Position numbers and translations under genes: made by a program. A stretch of 64,000 nucleotides of DNA from Niebla homalea (taxonomy: Eukaryota; Ascomycota; Lecanoromycetes; Lecanorales; Ramalinaceae): NCBI GenBank assembly GCA_019925105.1, contig JAHGAU010000005.1:1913264-1977263 (forward strand), written 5' to 3'. The notes below the pieces were generated by a model. The model did not search any database and was not told the origin of the DNA. It was given only the letters and a program-made list of their open reading frames with translations. This document shows, piece after piece, positions 1-11,853 of this stretch (within the stretch, counting starts at the first letter, position 1; every line of letters starts with the position of its first letter).

Positions 1-986
1 TGGCCGGCGTATGATGCTTGGTTACCAGCAATGCCCCTAAATATCCATAACATCAGATCTAAAGCAATCAACGAAATGCGTCAATTGAAAATCAACGGTC
101 TGGAGCATGATCGTGTGTACACTTGGGGGTTTCCTGACCGACGTTACAAGCTGAACTCGACGACTTTCACCAAAAGACAATCATACCTGTGTGAATGGGT
201 GCTGAACTTTCGAGGCCAGTTGGCCACGTCTGCGTTCGAGAGCGAGCGGCTATGAATGAGAGAAACGCATTGGAATTCATCGCCAGTAATACAAAGATTC
301 CTGTCCGCCATGTTCTCGACTGGACTGTTGAAGGAGATTCGGCTCTCTGACTGTGGAAGCCGTCAAGGGGAATCAGGTGAACGAAATTCACAGTGGTCTC
401 TCGGAAGACAGGCAGCGCAAGCTTCAGGGGACCATTCGGTCCTTCGTTGCAGATTTTATCGAACCCGAATTGAATCGTCTGAGATCGAATAGACTTGGTC
501 AGCTTGACGGCGGCCTGTTTTCACCCCCTTACATCACCCACTTCGAAAAGAGGCCACACTGACGGCCAAAGACGTATACGACAGATCGCGTCGTCTATTG
601 CCACAATGATCTTGACTCTCAAGATTCCATGGTCGACCCTGAATGACTTGAGGTGCTTGCTGTCATCGATTGGGAGTACTCCGGTTTCTTTCCGCCTGTG
701 TTCGAGCGCTATCTCTTTGACGACGAGACCTTTAATGATAGATTGAACGAGGATGAATGTCGGCATTTGATAAAGCTTCAGGATGCTCCAGTTAATCCTT
801 CTCTTGCCCTTTTTGACTGCTCTACTGACATGCATTTCAGGGGACATAGTCTACGAGCGCTTGAGGTGGGCGGTGCAGCCTCTTGTACGCTTTTACTCCA
901 AACTCATTCGACTGTTGCGTATCGCAGCTTCCCGTGTTCTGTCAGCTGTGTACAACGGCAAGCGCAACGGCGTCTGGCACCAGTAG
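1..986 (+). pseudogene. APH-family phosphotransferase pseudogene (5' end outside window)
   Basis: A decayed fungal gene of the aminoglycoside/choline-kinase-like phosphotransferase family (APH, PF01636). The catalytic-loop text HNDL is read at about 605-616, followed by VDPE and then LAVIDWEYSGFFPP (656-697), the DWEY metal-binding block usual in these kinases. The reading path changes frame near 251 and near 351, and in-frame TGA codons sit near 560 and at 644-646, so no full protein can be made. A 50-nt stretch at 791-840 with a GT start, an internal CTGAC branch-like site and a TTTCAG end still joins the two flanking frames in phase, so an ancestral intron survives. The frame continues to a stop at 986. 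The upstream frame is open to the window edge, so the N-terminus is missing. Identification rests on motifs seen here; decay is directly visible. Confidence 0.75.
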
Positions 987-2029
987 CGGACCCAACACCT
1001 GGCACCTGACTTTGTTAAGCGCATCAATTTCGAGGTCGCATATTAGCAGAAATCTGGATGTGGCTTTAATTGCGATTGAGTCGTGTTTCAGCGGCTCAGC
1101 GTTCGCTGCCGAGTCAACCCTTTTCTCCTCATCTTGCCCCCCGAGCAGTCAGTAATACCAATGGGAAGTCCACAAGGAGTGAATGGAACAATTGCTCTAA
1201 CAAGACCAAGCCTCGAATCCTGAACTTCCATATCACGGCAAATCTGAGTGCACTTCTGGTCACATGCGGGAATATCCACTGTAGGTCGATACAGCCCACT
1301 AAATGTCTAGCATCTAACAAACTCGGCCCCGGCTCCAAGTCTGCTATTCATGTAGAATTCAAACGCTGGAGGCCGTTAAGCAAATCAATGTCCATCACTG
1401 GCGCAATATCACAGCACAGTGATACGTAATGCAGCAGATGGGAGGTAGTCACACCGCTCAACAATGCTTGCCACTTGCTTGCAGTAATGTCTTCGTATGG
1501 GAAAGCTGAGACGTGACGTGTTCTGCTGCAACATTTATATCCGTCCGGCCTTCGCTAAAAAGAAGCTCTTTGGCGAGATTGCGGCTGAAGCGTTGGCGAG
1601 GCCGGGCCGGGGAAATTACAGGTATAGCTCCTGCGTAGCTCTCGCAGCATCCCCTCCATATTGGGCTAGCTTTGCGAAAAGTTCCGGGCGCAGCTTCTAT
1701 CGCCATGAAACACAGTCGACTCACAGTCCACTGTTGGTCCTATCGCTCTGCAGGCAAAAGGGGGATCCCTTCTGCAGGCGAGGGGCATGTGAGTGGTTGT
1801 TCTCCTATAAAGATGGCTTGGGGTTCTCCAATCCTTTCGTTGGTGTGCCAAAAAGACCTGCTTCCAGGAGCCAACATTCCATCAACTTTATCAAAACTTT
1901 CATCTCATTGTAGTTCCAGAGGGCGACCTCGACGCTAAGTCGCCTGACACTCGACGACCGCTCACTCTACACTTCGCTCCTTCTACTTCTCGTTTTTCGA
2001 AATACCTACGATCACGAAGAGCTAGAAAG
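987..2029. other. Intergenic, no supported gene
   Basis: No open frame here shows a recognisable motif or convincing coding character. The last 100 bases are pyrimidine-rich (CT runs around 1950-2000), typical of a fungal promoter/5' UTR, and probably belong to the gene starting at 2030. Confidence 0.5.
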
Positions 2030-2509
2030 ATGTCCTACCACGCCACCAACAAGTCCCCACCCCGCTGCTCCTCTTGCTATCGCCCCGCTCCCTTCCACAT
2101 CAAGAAGTGCTCGTACGCCGCCGCCGCATCCCTCCATCCAGACGCCCCTCCTCCGAACCCCTACCAGCAAGCACAATTCCTTTCTTCCATCTCTACATCA
2201 GCCTCCGACCCGCCCGTCTATTCCCAGACCCAGCAACGCACGGCCCCAAATGTCGTCTACGAGCAGCGCCGACGTGCACGCGGACCGATCGGGTATGCAG
2301 TCCGGTGGGGGGTGGAGAAGGTGAGGGAGGAGCACGATAAGAAGAAGTGGAAGGCACAGCAGGTGGGCACCGAGAGGGTTGACGGATCTTCTATGGGACC
2401 GCAGAGTATAAGTGACAGTCAGGAGACTGGCGGGAGTGGGTCGCCTGCTCAGGAGTTCGGGCTGGTGCAGAGGGAGGAAGATAAGAGCAGGGGTGATGAA
2501 AAAAGGTGA
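2030..2509 (+). CDS. Small hypothetical protein with N-terminal CxxC-x(10)-C motif
   Basis: A 159-residue uninterrupted frame. It starts at an ATG preceded by AAAG and a CT-rich leader, a normal fungal start context. Near the N-terminus (residues 14-28) Cys residues are arranged as CSSC with a third Cys eleven residues on, which could be a small metal-binding knuckle but lacks a clear fourth ligand. The middle is rich in Pro, Ser and Gln; residues 80-108 are basic and charged (YEQRRRARG, then a Lys/Glu-rich helix-like stretch); the tail is Ser/Gly/Glu-rich and probably disordered. No family is recognised. The stop is followed by GTGAGG-like sequence, so an unseen downstream exon is possible. 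Composition and leader support a real gene; function is unknown. Confidence 0.55.
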   Translation: MSYHATNKSPPRCSSCYRPAPFHIKKCSYAAAASLHPDAPPPNPYQQAQFLSSISTSASDPPVYSQTQQRTAPNVVYEQRRRARGPIGYAVRWGVEKVREEHDKKKWKAQQVGTERVDGSSMGPQSISDSQETGGSGSPAQEFGLVQREEDKSRGDEKR

Positions 2510-3270
2510 GGTGGTGATGTGTTCGGTCGCAACCAAGGATGCTGGGATGGGGATCGAGATGATCGTTGCGACCTTCCCAATCGCGACGGGCGTGGGTTGA
2601 GCGCTGTCAAAGGGAACTGGGGGGGCTGGAATCGTTGAAGGCCGAAAGCGAGCGTTTGTTGTACATACATATACACCCACAAGAATTTCTGAAGACTTTT
2701 TAGGACACATATTTCCTCCAATGACTCTCCTTACCGTTTCCTGCTGTTACCCTCTTAGAAGTATCTCTCTCTTTCTGCCGTCGAATGCTTGCTCGTTTCA
2801 GTCCCACGCTACGAAAATGTCTGCATGGATTAGTACTGCTCCGATTCGTCAACGCTTGTCGTCACCCACCCATTGCGTGGAAGAAGGACCCCGCCGTCTG
2901 GGTAGGCACATTCGGTGTTGGTAGCACCCCCCAAGATCACTAGCATTGCCGTCGCGCTCTCAAGCTTTACCCGCAAAGACAGATGCCCGTTATTCTCGAA
3001 TTCTTTGGCGGCTTGTTTGACGTCCTGCGGATCTGATCGCACTCATCTTAGTAGAGAGACAGCAATTAGCACGAGATGTTGCGACAACAGCTTGGTGTGG
3101 TTTCTGATCATTAGTGGGGGGCTTACTGCTCGCATTTGCTTGGGCATAGTGGGGCAAAATGCATTTTGACGATGATAGGACCACTTTTGTTTACAAGGTC
3201 TTGAGAGACGGAGGTTGACAGTGACGAAATTGCTACCAGATCATCCCCATGCTGCTCACTCCTCCCGCCT
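2510..3270. other. Intergenic / 3' region, one doubtful minus-strand ORF
   Basis: Downstream flank of the small hypothetical gene and of the permease (convergent genes). A 70-codon frame on the minus strand (2830-3042) has protein-like composition but begins at a GTG. I could not join it cleanly to a possible upstream exon (MHFAPLCP..., near 3170), although GTAAGC and CTAAG splice-like signals lie between them. It is not called as a gene. Confidence 0.4.
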
Positions 3271-5083
3271 CTACGCAATCCAAAACCACACCTTCTCCAT
3301 CACGTTCTTCGGCACCGGCGGCACATCTTCCTCCTCCAACCGATCTGCCTCCGCCTTACCCGCCCACACATCAATGTCCTCCTTGCGATAGAACAGCGGG
3401 GTGCGGAACCAGAGTTTATGCCCCAGATACAGAACAAGAAAGATGGGCAAGGTGATGTAAGCAGCGAGCAGATTCCCCGCGCTGAAGTTGCCTGGGAAGA
3501 AGACCTGGAAGCCATTCGTGATGGTGACGATGACGAGGATGAACAAGGTCGCGTAGGAGGCGTACGGTTGACCCGGGGATCGGTAGGGGCGCATGTGGAG
3601 GATGCCGTTGTGAGAGAGGGCGCGGCGGAAGCGGAGGTATGTGATCTATGTATGATTGCCATCAGCGGTGAACTATAGTAGCGGAGACCGGGTCAGGGGG
3701 GCAAGGAAAATGTACCATAAGGACGATCCAGGCAATGTAGCCACTAATGGTCGTGAGGTTCACAAACCAGGTAAACACCTGCGCCGAACCACTGGACACA
3801 TTGAGATAGACCAGACAAGCCAGCAATGCCGTTACCGCCACGCAGTAGTAAGGCACCCCATGGCGATTGCACGTCTTGAAGATCTTCGGCGCCTGCCCCG
3901 TTTTCGCCAGGGAGTAGAGCGATCGACTCCCCGCGAACAGAAAGGAGTTGCCTGCTGACCACGCGCTCGTCAAGATGACGGCATTGACAACATGATTCAA
4001 CCCCCTGATCCCCGCCCGCTGAATCCCCACCACGAACGGACTCGCACCCGCATTGCCCGTCTTACTGTTCACAGCCTGCAAGAGATCCGGGTCCTTGCAA
4101 CTCACGATGATGCTGATCACCAAGGTCCCCAGAATGTAGAAGAACAGCAACCGATAGATGAACCGCCTCGACGCCTTGGGGATATTCCGTCTCGGCGCCT
4201 CCGTCTCCCCCGCCGCCAACACGATCAACTCCGGGCTCAAGATGAAGGCGAACCCGCTCCTCACCAACGCTGTCCAGAACGCCAGAAACTTGCCCGTGTC
4301 CCCTGGTGCCTCGTACGGCTGAAAGGCGCCCGGCGGATCCTTCCAGAACCGGAAGCCCAACCGATCATGCGTGGGCCCGCCCCCGAAGAACAACACCACC
4401 CCCAACACGATCAAGCCCAAGATCCCCAAGATCTTGATACTCGCGAACCAGAACTCCGACTCGCCATACCAGCTCACGACAAAGATGTTCAAGATGACAA
4501 TGGTGGCCAGGATGATGGTGATCCACACCGCCTCGGGGACCGGATTGCTCCAATACCCGATCACGATGTTGGCCGCGCTCACCTCGGCCGCCACCAGCAT
4601 CGCGTACGCGTACCAGTAATTCCACCCGGCCGCGAACGCCAGCGACGGTTCCATGTACCGGTGCACGTAGAAGGGCACGCTCGACCCGCTGAGCGGGATG
4701 TACGTCGCCAGCTCCGCCAGGTCCTGCATCACCACCCACACGATCGCGCTGATCACGATGAAGCTCATGAAGAGCGGCGCCGGCCCCACCAGCGACAGCG
4801 TCGCGCCCGTGCCCACGAACAGCCCGGTCCCGATGCAGCCGCCGAGGGCGATGAGTTGGATGTGGCGCGATTTGAGCGCGCGCGTGGTCGAGCCGTATCT
4901 GGGGTCCGTGGGGATGTAGGAGGCTTCGATGGTGTCGGCACCGGCGCCAAGGGCTTTTTCATCGGCGGTGTAGTCGTGGGGATGGGGCTGGTGGAGGGCG
5001 CCATTATTGTCATGCGAGCTCAAGGAGCTGGTGTCCCCGGCGAGAGCGCCGTCCATGGGGTCTTTCTGGGAGCGGAATCTCAT
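3271..5083 (-). CDS. Amino acid permease (YAT/APC family), two exons
   Basis: A plasma-membrane H+-coupled amino acid importer of the fungal YAT branch of the APC superfamily. Exons are 5083-3716 and 3645-3271, joined across a 70-nt intron (GTACAT...CATAG), giving about 580 residues, normal for the family. After a polar cytosolic N-terminus of about 75 residues comes the family hallmark at the first membrane helix, HIQLIALGGCIGTGLFVG, followed by roughly twelve hydrophobic segments. SPELIVLAAGE and PRRNIPKA are the conserved helix 6-7 region. Exon 2 opens with ITYLRFRRAL and ends in a polar tail. The start at 5083 (MRFRSQ) was chosen because the frame upstream to 5230 reads as a CT/CCTCCT-rich 5' UTR. 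Substrate range cannot be read from the sequence. It lies head-to-tail with the MFS sugar porter to its right, so the two may form an uptake pair. Confidence 0.92.
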
Positions 5084-6041
5084 GGTTGAGGGTGGAGGAG
5101 CAGGAGGAGGAGGAGGGTCAAGCGTGGCGGCAGAGAAAGGTTGAGGCGATGAGATCACCAATCCGAGGTGGAATGAAGCTCTGTTCCTCTTGAAGCTTCG
5201 ACGGGTGAAGGAATGAGCAATCGACCCCACGGCGAAGAAGCTCGATCACCCAAGTAGGTGGGCTGCATGGTCGATCTTATCTCTCGGAAACTTTGGTGGC
5301 ATTAGAATTTGGGAACAAGTAGATTTTGCGGGGAGCGCCAATACCAAGGCGTAGATATTCGGCCGAAAGCTTGTGGTTCCTAGACACTATTCAGACCCTA
5401 AGGCGAGCTTCACCCATAGTAATTGGAGAGGCAAAAGAGCTGACATGCCGATCCTGCATCCTCGCCTGGGCGGGCTCCCATAGTCTCGGTTTGCAGCGGG
5501 CCAGCGGGATATACTCGCGCAAAACAGCGGGGTGAGAAGACGTACAGAAAATGAGGGACCAACAGGAACAAGGAGCTAGACTTCGGCCACAACCGAGATG
5601 TGGACTCAGCCTATCAAGAGACGGGTCATTACGTACTCTTCTAGATTAAAATGTCTCACCCGCAACTAGGGCGTTTGGACTCAAGAATTTGCACAAGATT
5701 GTTCCACTGGACTGGCCCCATGTAGAGGGTAACAGCTGTCACCGCCGCCAGGGCGAATGACCTTGGTGCGGAGGGCTGGCGAAGATGACACGAAGCGAGC
5801 TGTCCCACAGAAGAGCAGCATCTTGCAGTTCACAAGGATTACTCTACCGGTGTGAGAGTTTTTTACTCCTTGCTCCTAGAGGAAATCTGGAAGAACTCGT
5901 CAAGAGAGAAAAGCAACTGGTTGCCAGTCGTGACAGGTAAAGCTAGTATTGAGCTATTCTGCATACCTAACCCTCCGATGTGTAGTTGCTGGCGGCCGTG
6001 TAGAGGATCTAGGCCGGCATTGCCTTGATCCTTCAATCCCC
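5084..6041. other. Permease promoter / MFS 3' flank
   Basis: Upstream region of the permease and downstream region of the minus-strand MFS gene. CT-rich leader sequence (minus strand) lies at about 5090-5160. No further coding signal was found; short frames here have no recognisable content. Confidence 0.5.
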
Positions 6042-8240
6042 TCAGATCTTGTTGAACCTCTCCGCGCCCTGGTAGAGGGGCGGCAGGGGCTCGATCCTCT
6101 GGCGGAGAATGTAGCGACGGATGTGCCAGATGGAATTCTTGATCTGGTAGGATGAGTGCTTCCACGTAGGTACCGAGAAGACCTGGTCTAGCTCTTCCAA
6201 GGTGAGTTCTGCGGATCATGTCAGCTCTGCTGGTATGACCGGGATTCAATCATTTGCAACGTCGACGGGCTACGTACCTTTGGTCTCGGGCAAGAACAGA
6301 ATGACGAGTACCCAAAGAATGAAACACCAAGCGGCATACCAGCCAAAGGCGCCTTGGGCTTTGAATGCCGTCAACATCGATGGGAAACTGAAGGCCAAGA
6401 CGAAGTTGAATGCCCACAGGGTTGCGGTCGCCCAAGACATCCCGACATCACGCACGTGGGTCGGGAAGGCTTCAGCAGAGTAAGAGAAGGGTACAGGACC
6501 CATTCCAGGGGAGTAGAAACACTCGAAGAGATACATCCCGGTGGTGATCATGGCAATGCGTGCTTTGCTATGTGAGATCTCTGAACCCGGAGGTGGCGGA
6601 TCGATGAAGAACGACATGCCCATCCACAAGTGGAAGATTCCCAGGAAGGGGAACGTGAAGATTACCAATGGTCGTCGTCCAAACTTGTCAATGGTAAAGA
6701 AGGCGGGCAATGCGAACACCCAGTTGAGAATGCCAGTACCCATGGATGCCAGCAAAGCTGAGTTGAGACTGTAGCCGCCATCAAGGAAGATGTTCGTTGA
6801 GTAGTAAGCGATAATGTTTACCCCACAGAATTGTTGCCCAAACATAATGATCCAGGTCGCCTTTAAGAGATGATGTATCAGTGGCACTGAAGCTTTGCTT
6901 CGGATACAGAAGAGCACTCACCAAGGTAGCGCGTCGGTTTCGAGGCACCGCGAACAGATCGTAGAACATGGTGAAGAAATTCTTGCCCTTGTTGATTCTG
7001 TTCTCGAGCTCAACACCAATGTGCGTGTAGTAGAGATCACGGCAAGCCTGCAAATCTGTGTTCCGCAACTTTTGGAAAGACTGGAAAGCCTTCTTGTGCT
7101 GGCCGTGCTGAATGAGCCAACGGGGAGATTCCGGGCAGAAGTAGACCTGCGCGCAGCAAATGAGCGGCATTACAACGGTCGAGCCAAGGATCAGTCGCCA
7201 GGCGAGGTTGGGAGTGAGGCCCCCAAACGCGACACCCATGATGTTACCAATCTAATTTGGGCAGCCAAATCAGCAATTCATTACCCACAACGAAGAATCG
7301 ATATGCTGGTTGCATGGCAATATGGTCTCCCGAGAGATGAGGTTTTGTACGCGTATGGTGGCTTACCATGATACCGAATGCCGTCCAGACCTGCCACTGC
7401 ATGACCAGCGCACCCCGGATACGGGCAGGAGCGCATTCTGCTGCATAGATGGGTACAGTGGCTGATTTGGTGCCAATACCGAGTCCAAGAAAGAGACGAG
7501 CAACAAAGAGATTGGGCCAGGATTGAACAACACCCTCCCAGATTGAAGCCAATGCCGCCACCATGCAAGAGATGAAGATTGTGCCTCGACGAGCAAAGAG
7601 CTTGTTCATCGGCTCTGTCAACCAGCATCCCAGCACGGCACATGCCAGATAAGGCGCGGAAACGACAAGACCTTGAATATTGTCGACCTGTTGTTGGCTT
7701 CCGAGCTTCTCTACAGTGATACCAAGGATCTGATGGGACTGTCAGCTAAGCTGCCGCTATCATAATTCAGTCGAAGGAAGATATTCAGTAACTGACCTTT
7801 GTGTAGATGGCAACGGCGCCGTTGTTGACCGTCTCGTCCATGCCCTGAGTGGCCGCAGCCAGAGAACACATGGTACAGAGCCAGTACAACATGAAGGGAT
7901 GATCCCATTTATTAGTCTTCTCTCGAAGGATGACATCCTTCTCTCCCGGCTCGAGGAAGTCCGCCTCTGCAACGGTATTGGGACTCTTTGAGATCCTGGC
8001 GCCCTTCTTCATGTTGTTCAGTTGATCCATCAGATCGTATTGTTGGCAGAAGGTTTCCACATCGCGCATAAGCTGTTCATCATCGACGCCCGCGAGAGGG
8101 TTCTCGAAATGGGCATTGAGATGTTCGCGGTCGCTGATATCGATATCGAATACGCTTTGCTTTCGTCCCTTCTCTTCATAAGTGGCCGCCGATGAGCGAT
8201 TGCCCGAGAGATCAGAACTTGTCTTCTTCTCGTCGGCCAT
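6042..8240 (-). CDS. MFS sugar transporter (sugar porter family), five exons
   Basis: A major facilitator superfamily sugar porter of about 628 residues. Exons are 8240-7797, 7729-7367, 7251-6922, 6860-6278 and 6208-6042. All four introns (67, 115, 61 and 69 nt) have GT/AG ends and keep phase; the last join restores the family end-of-domain signature PETKELTLEELDQVF. Other sugar-porter marks are PESPRWL after helix 6, DKFGRRPL in the helix 8-9 loop, and GQQFCGVNIIAYYSTNIF in the substrate-binding helix 7. A polar N-terminal extension of about 120 residues, including DREHLNAHFENPLAGV, is longer than in hexose transporters and resembles the group of fungal porters with long cytosolic heads. Twelve membrane segments are expected. 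The sugar carried is unknown. It shares orientation with the neighbouring amino acid permease. Confidence 0.93.
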
Positions 8241-9821
8241 GTTTGCGAATGGTTTGTTGTTGTCCTCAGTGGGAGAAGGCTGGTGGTGAATGAGAGGAGA
8301 AATGAAAAGAATGTAGGGTCAAGGCGTAAGAGTTGGGGAGTTCGGTTGAATGTACCGGCTTGACTGATTACACAAGGCTACGGGTTCATCGGCAAACGTA
8401 CATCGCGATGACGTTAACTCGAGTAGTCATGGAACGATATGAAGCATCTCATTTGTCGGAGGCTAGTGCCGAACCAGCCGATCTGACGCCAAGAGCGGGG
8501 AGCGGTATAGGCCAAATGCGGACTTAGGAAAGCACGCGCAAGGCACGGCGGCGTCAACTGACTCAAATCGTCAATTCGTCAAGCCGTCAAGCCGTCAGGC
8601 CGTGAAGCCGTCAAGGAGGGGTGGGGAATGGTAGGGAAAGAAGGCTCAGGAGGGTCAAGGCTCGCAAAATGCGGGGATTCAATTGGTGAATTTGACAAGT
8701 GGATCCTGTAGGCATCCTCTCGGGCTCCTTCACAGTTTTGACTTTTCTCGGCATGTGGTTTGCTAATGCATGATAGAGATAGCGGCTGTACCGTGGTATC
8801 ACTTATCAGGCATTTATTCACGCTTGGTGACTGGTCTCAGCTGGTGGAGCAGATCAACGGCGTACTTCACGATCATCGATGTTTGCTGAATTGTCATTGG
8901 TGCTGTCGTATATAACCCAACTCCCTCCACCTTCATCGATTCGAACTACCCAGATGTACTTGATATCTGCCGACTTACCCTGCTTATACCAAACGTGCTG
9001 CAGGAGATGGTGCGGGTGGCGTACGCCTCACACTGCTAGCCAAGCTAAAGACAACCCGCCGAATTGGTTGACTTTTCGGCTTCCATGTGGTCGATGTTTG
9101 TGGGGAAAGCATGAAGGAGTCGCAAGCTCTGAGGTCACAGCGCAGTGTCTGCCCGATTCGATTAATGACGCAGACGAAGTAAGGCTGTGGATGGCCTAAT
9201 ATGTTCTTCCTCACACGCACTTTGTTGTATTTTGTACTCGCATGATCATGAATACCTTAGTGCAAGCCGTTCTTAAATGTCCCGCTCTAGTAGAAACACA
9301 TGGTAAGGATGACCTTTGCGTTCTGTGAAGCATACTCGTCTTATGAGGAAAGCCATGTCTTCCATGCCCGGCCGACTGAAGATGGGTTGAAAGTGGAACC
9401 AAAAATCCACGAAGGGATGCTTCGGGTCGCGGCGGTAAATGGATTCAGACGAACAAATCCACTTGTTAGAACCCCAGACTGCGCCATGTTGACATTTCGA
9501 ATACTATATCTTCTTTCTTTTGCTCGGTGGATTAATACTCATTCTACCCTCCCCATAGCACAAGCCCACAAGCGGTCAAGCCAAGTCGAGCGGGCCTGCC
9601 TTCCATATAACGTTTCGACGGCAAGCCAATAGGATCTCCATGCCCAGGGTCACCAGGCTCTTCAGGCGGCTGCATTTCGAGTTCCCCATCATTATGCCTG
9701 TCTTGAAGCTCCCAGAACCCTTTCCTCGATGGTGGAGGACAAGGACATGGCGTAGTGGCTATCCAGCCCACCCTCACTGCAGGGCCAGACGCATACAGAT
9801 CGTCGCGGCGTCCGCAGGGAA
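8241..9821. other. Intergenic region, no supported gene
   Basis: Promoter side of the MFS gene (minus strand) and downstream flank of the minus-strand gene ending at 9822. It contains the short tandem repeat at 8568-8616. Several frames of 60-110 codons occur on both strands but none has a recognisable motif or a suitable start. Confidence 0.45.
8568..8616. repeat. Short tandem repeat, about 9-bp unit (CGTCAAGC-like)
   Basis: About five imperfect copies of a CGTCAAGC / CGTCAGGC / CGTGAAGC unit in a row, about 330 bp upstream of the MFS sugar porter start. It could be a replication-slippage repeat or clustered regulator sites; nothing here decides. Confidence 0.6.
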
Positions 9822-10298
9822 TCATGTAGCATTCATCGTCTCTTGCAACTTGCCAACGAACCTCTCCCACTCCGTATCCGCAATCGTGTTCTCCCCCTCT
9901 TCAGCAACGCTCACACCCTCTGGTGCAGCTACACCCATTGTTCGCAATGTCTCTCCCAACGCCCCCGCCATCTCTGCATCGTTGCAAGCCCACGTCCACG
10001 GCCTCAGTTTCGCTTCTTCTGTGCCTTCATTGCCCAGGCCGTTGTTGAACGCCTTCAGCAACAGTAAAGCCCAGGTCGCTGCCTTGACGGAAACTGGAGC
10101 ACTGGCGGCGGATGAAGGGAGGGGGCCCTCGACGTGGACATAGCAAGCGGCTGGGTTGATGAGGAAGAGGAGATCTCCAGGTGGGTTCAAAGGGACATGG
10201 CGGACGGAGATATGCCAATGGTTGGGAATGTTACCGGAAGGGGCGAGTGGACGGCGGGGGAGGCTGTTGAAGGTGGCGACGAGTTGGGATGGGTCCAT
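9822..10298 (-). CDS. Uncharacterised fungal protein, about 158 aa
   Basis: An open frame of 158 codons starting with MDPSQLVATFNSLPRRPL. The ATG at 10298 is preferred to the GTG six bases upstream. Codon use is GC-biased at third positions, unlike random frames in the same stretch. The sequence has the feel of a conserved cytosolic protein: NHWHISVRHVPLNPPGD, LLFLINPAA, RPWTWACNDAEMAGALGETL and a C-terminal charged helix ending ERFVGKLQETMNAT. There is no signal peptide, membrane segment or catalytic motif. It looks like a conserved fungal family of unknown role; that is an impression from its motifs, not a match. A second minus-strand frame at 9544-9870 overlaps its 3' end and is probably chance. 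Confidence 0.65.
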   Translation of the reverse strand: MDPSQLVATFNSLPRRPLAPSGNIPNHWHISVRHVPLNPPGDLLFLINPAACYVHVEGPLPSSAASAPVSVKAATWALLLLKAFNNGLGNEGTEEAKLRPWTWACNDAEMAGALGETLRTMGVAAPEGVSVAEEGENTIADTEWERFVGKLQETMNAT

Positions 10299-10880
10299 CG
10301 TCACACGTGATACGATGCGGTCACGGAGTAATGGTGATTGAGAGGCTTCAGACAGGTAACAGCTTTTGAATACTTTGGGAGTGGGCGGAGTCTTGCTTTT
10401 AGATTGGGAGGAAAAAGATACGGTCGCGTCACTATGATGTCCTCTTCGTACCGAGAGAGCTCATAGTTCTAAACCGAAAGAATTTGGTCCGTTATCGACT
10501 TTCGTCCGCACATTCTCAGCTTGCCTTGATGAATAGATTCGTATTTCAGGTTCAGCATACCGACGCGAAGGCTTACTGTCAGCATAGGTGTAGGCACGGT
10601 GGTGTCGCATGGATTGTTACTGAGCCGTCATGCAAGCCGTGCCAAGAGAGGTATATTAGAGCACCTAAACGTACATCTCAGTACACATGAGCATTTTCCG
10701 CATTTCCTGCAGATAGATTTTTGTCCTCCTTCATGCATCTCACATGCATCCTCCATAGATCACTCACACAGGATGCACCTATATTGATTCTCACGCATCC
10801 CACTTACTTTGATTGATGAGGCTCACAGTATCTTGGGACTGACATGACCCGTCTCTGGGAGTCAAAATTTGACCATCGAC
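10299..10880. other. Intergenic region, no supported gene
   Basis: Upstream region shared by the divergent minus-strand gene at 9822-10298 and the plus-strand F-box relic. No recognisable coding or RNA signal. Confidence 0.4.
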
Positions 10881-11853
10881 ATGGTGAGCCTTCGTCTGAT
10901 GCCGGATAAGATACTGGCAGGGACCTTCATGTATCTGTCCAATCATGGGTTAGCCGTGACTCCGCGTGTATGCCCCAAATTCCATAGTGTTGCGGTCACG
11001 GCATTGTACCGCGACATCGCATTCCAAGAGGCATATCACTCATCGGAAACGTTGGCCCACCCAGGAGACCTTCAACTTTTACAATCTGCTCTAAACACCA
11101 GCCGCAAATCCTCATCTGACTTCCCATATCAAAAACTTCCACCTCCAGGGGCCGGCATGTGACTTGCTTCTTCGAGCCAGCTCCTATCATCTATCTTCAA
11201 AAGCCCCTTGAATTTCCACCACCAGTCTGGAGTTCGACTATGGTTTGATGACTGTACAAAACCTGAACGATGTACTCCAAAGAACGCCGATGCTGCGGCG
11301 TTTGTATTGCGAGTTCAGGTTGAATTTTGAGCCTGAGGCATCGTCAGCTCAGCAACACCATTACAGAGCTTGCCATTGTCATAACTCCTCCCTCTGATAA
11401 TCCATCTGAGGACAGTGAAATTCACGTATGCAGAGCAGCGCTTATCCAGAACTTTAAAAAACTAAAGGTCCTTTTGGAAGTGTTCTGAAGACTTGCCGGC
11501 ATCTCAAAAAGCTCATGACCCAGATGTCTGTCCTATTTGGCGTGACTGCCAAAACTGACATCGGCTTGCACGATGCGTTGCCACCAACTCTCCTTCAGCT
11601 TAGACTCGCGCGAGACAGGCAGGCATTGTGGCGGGCTGGATGGCTTGAAAAAATGCTGGTGGAAAAGCTGCGCGATTACCTCCGTGATGGGGCAATCGAA
11701 GCTGGTCTGAAGCACCTCTTTGTGGAAACGCAAGATGACGTTTGGGGTGACATGGATGAATCGCGTCTTGACGAGCACGGCTGTGAAGAATTGAGAAGAC
11801 TCGTTCCCTCAAATGGTTACGACTTCTCTTTGACCCGGACAGTGTTTGTATAG
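10881..11853 (+). pseudogene. F-box / leucine-rich-type protein relic 1
   Basis: The N-terminus reads LMPDKILAGTFMYLSNHGL and then VCPKFHSVAVTALYRDIAF, the normal arrangement of an F-box (Leu-Pro-Asp near the start, a VC-x-F/W core and a LYRDI close) in fungal F-box proteins. Downstream, leucine-rich coding text continues in changing frames: NLNDVLQRTPMLRRLYCEF near 11250-11310, CRHLKKLM near 11495-11515, and a long C-terminal frame to the stop at 11853. Several frame changes and stops separate these pieces, and no splice signals rescue them all, so I call it a pseudogene. A correct gene would be an SCF ubiquitin-ligase substrate adaptor. Some breaks might be unrecognised introns. Confidence 0.5.

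Noticed and set aside
2198..2710. A 170-codon minus-strand frame over the small hypothetical gene
   Set aside because: Composition follows from the opposite frame; the plus strand has the better start and leader.
3992..5089. A 365-codon plus-strand frame opposite the permease
   Set aside because: Arg/His/Pro-rich mirror of a GC-rich coding strand; the minus strand encodes a clear permease.
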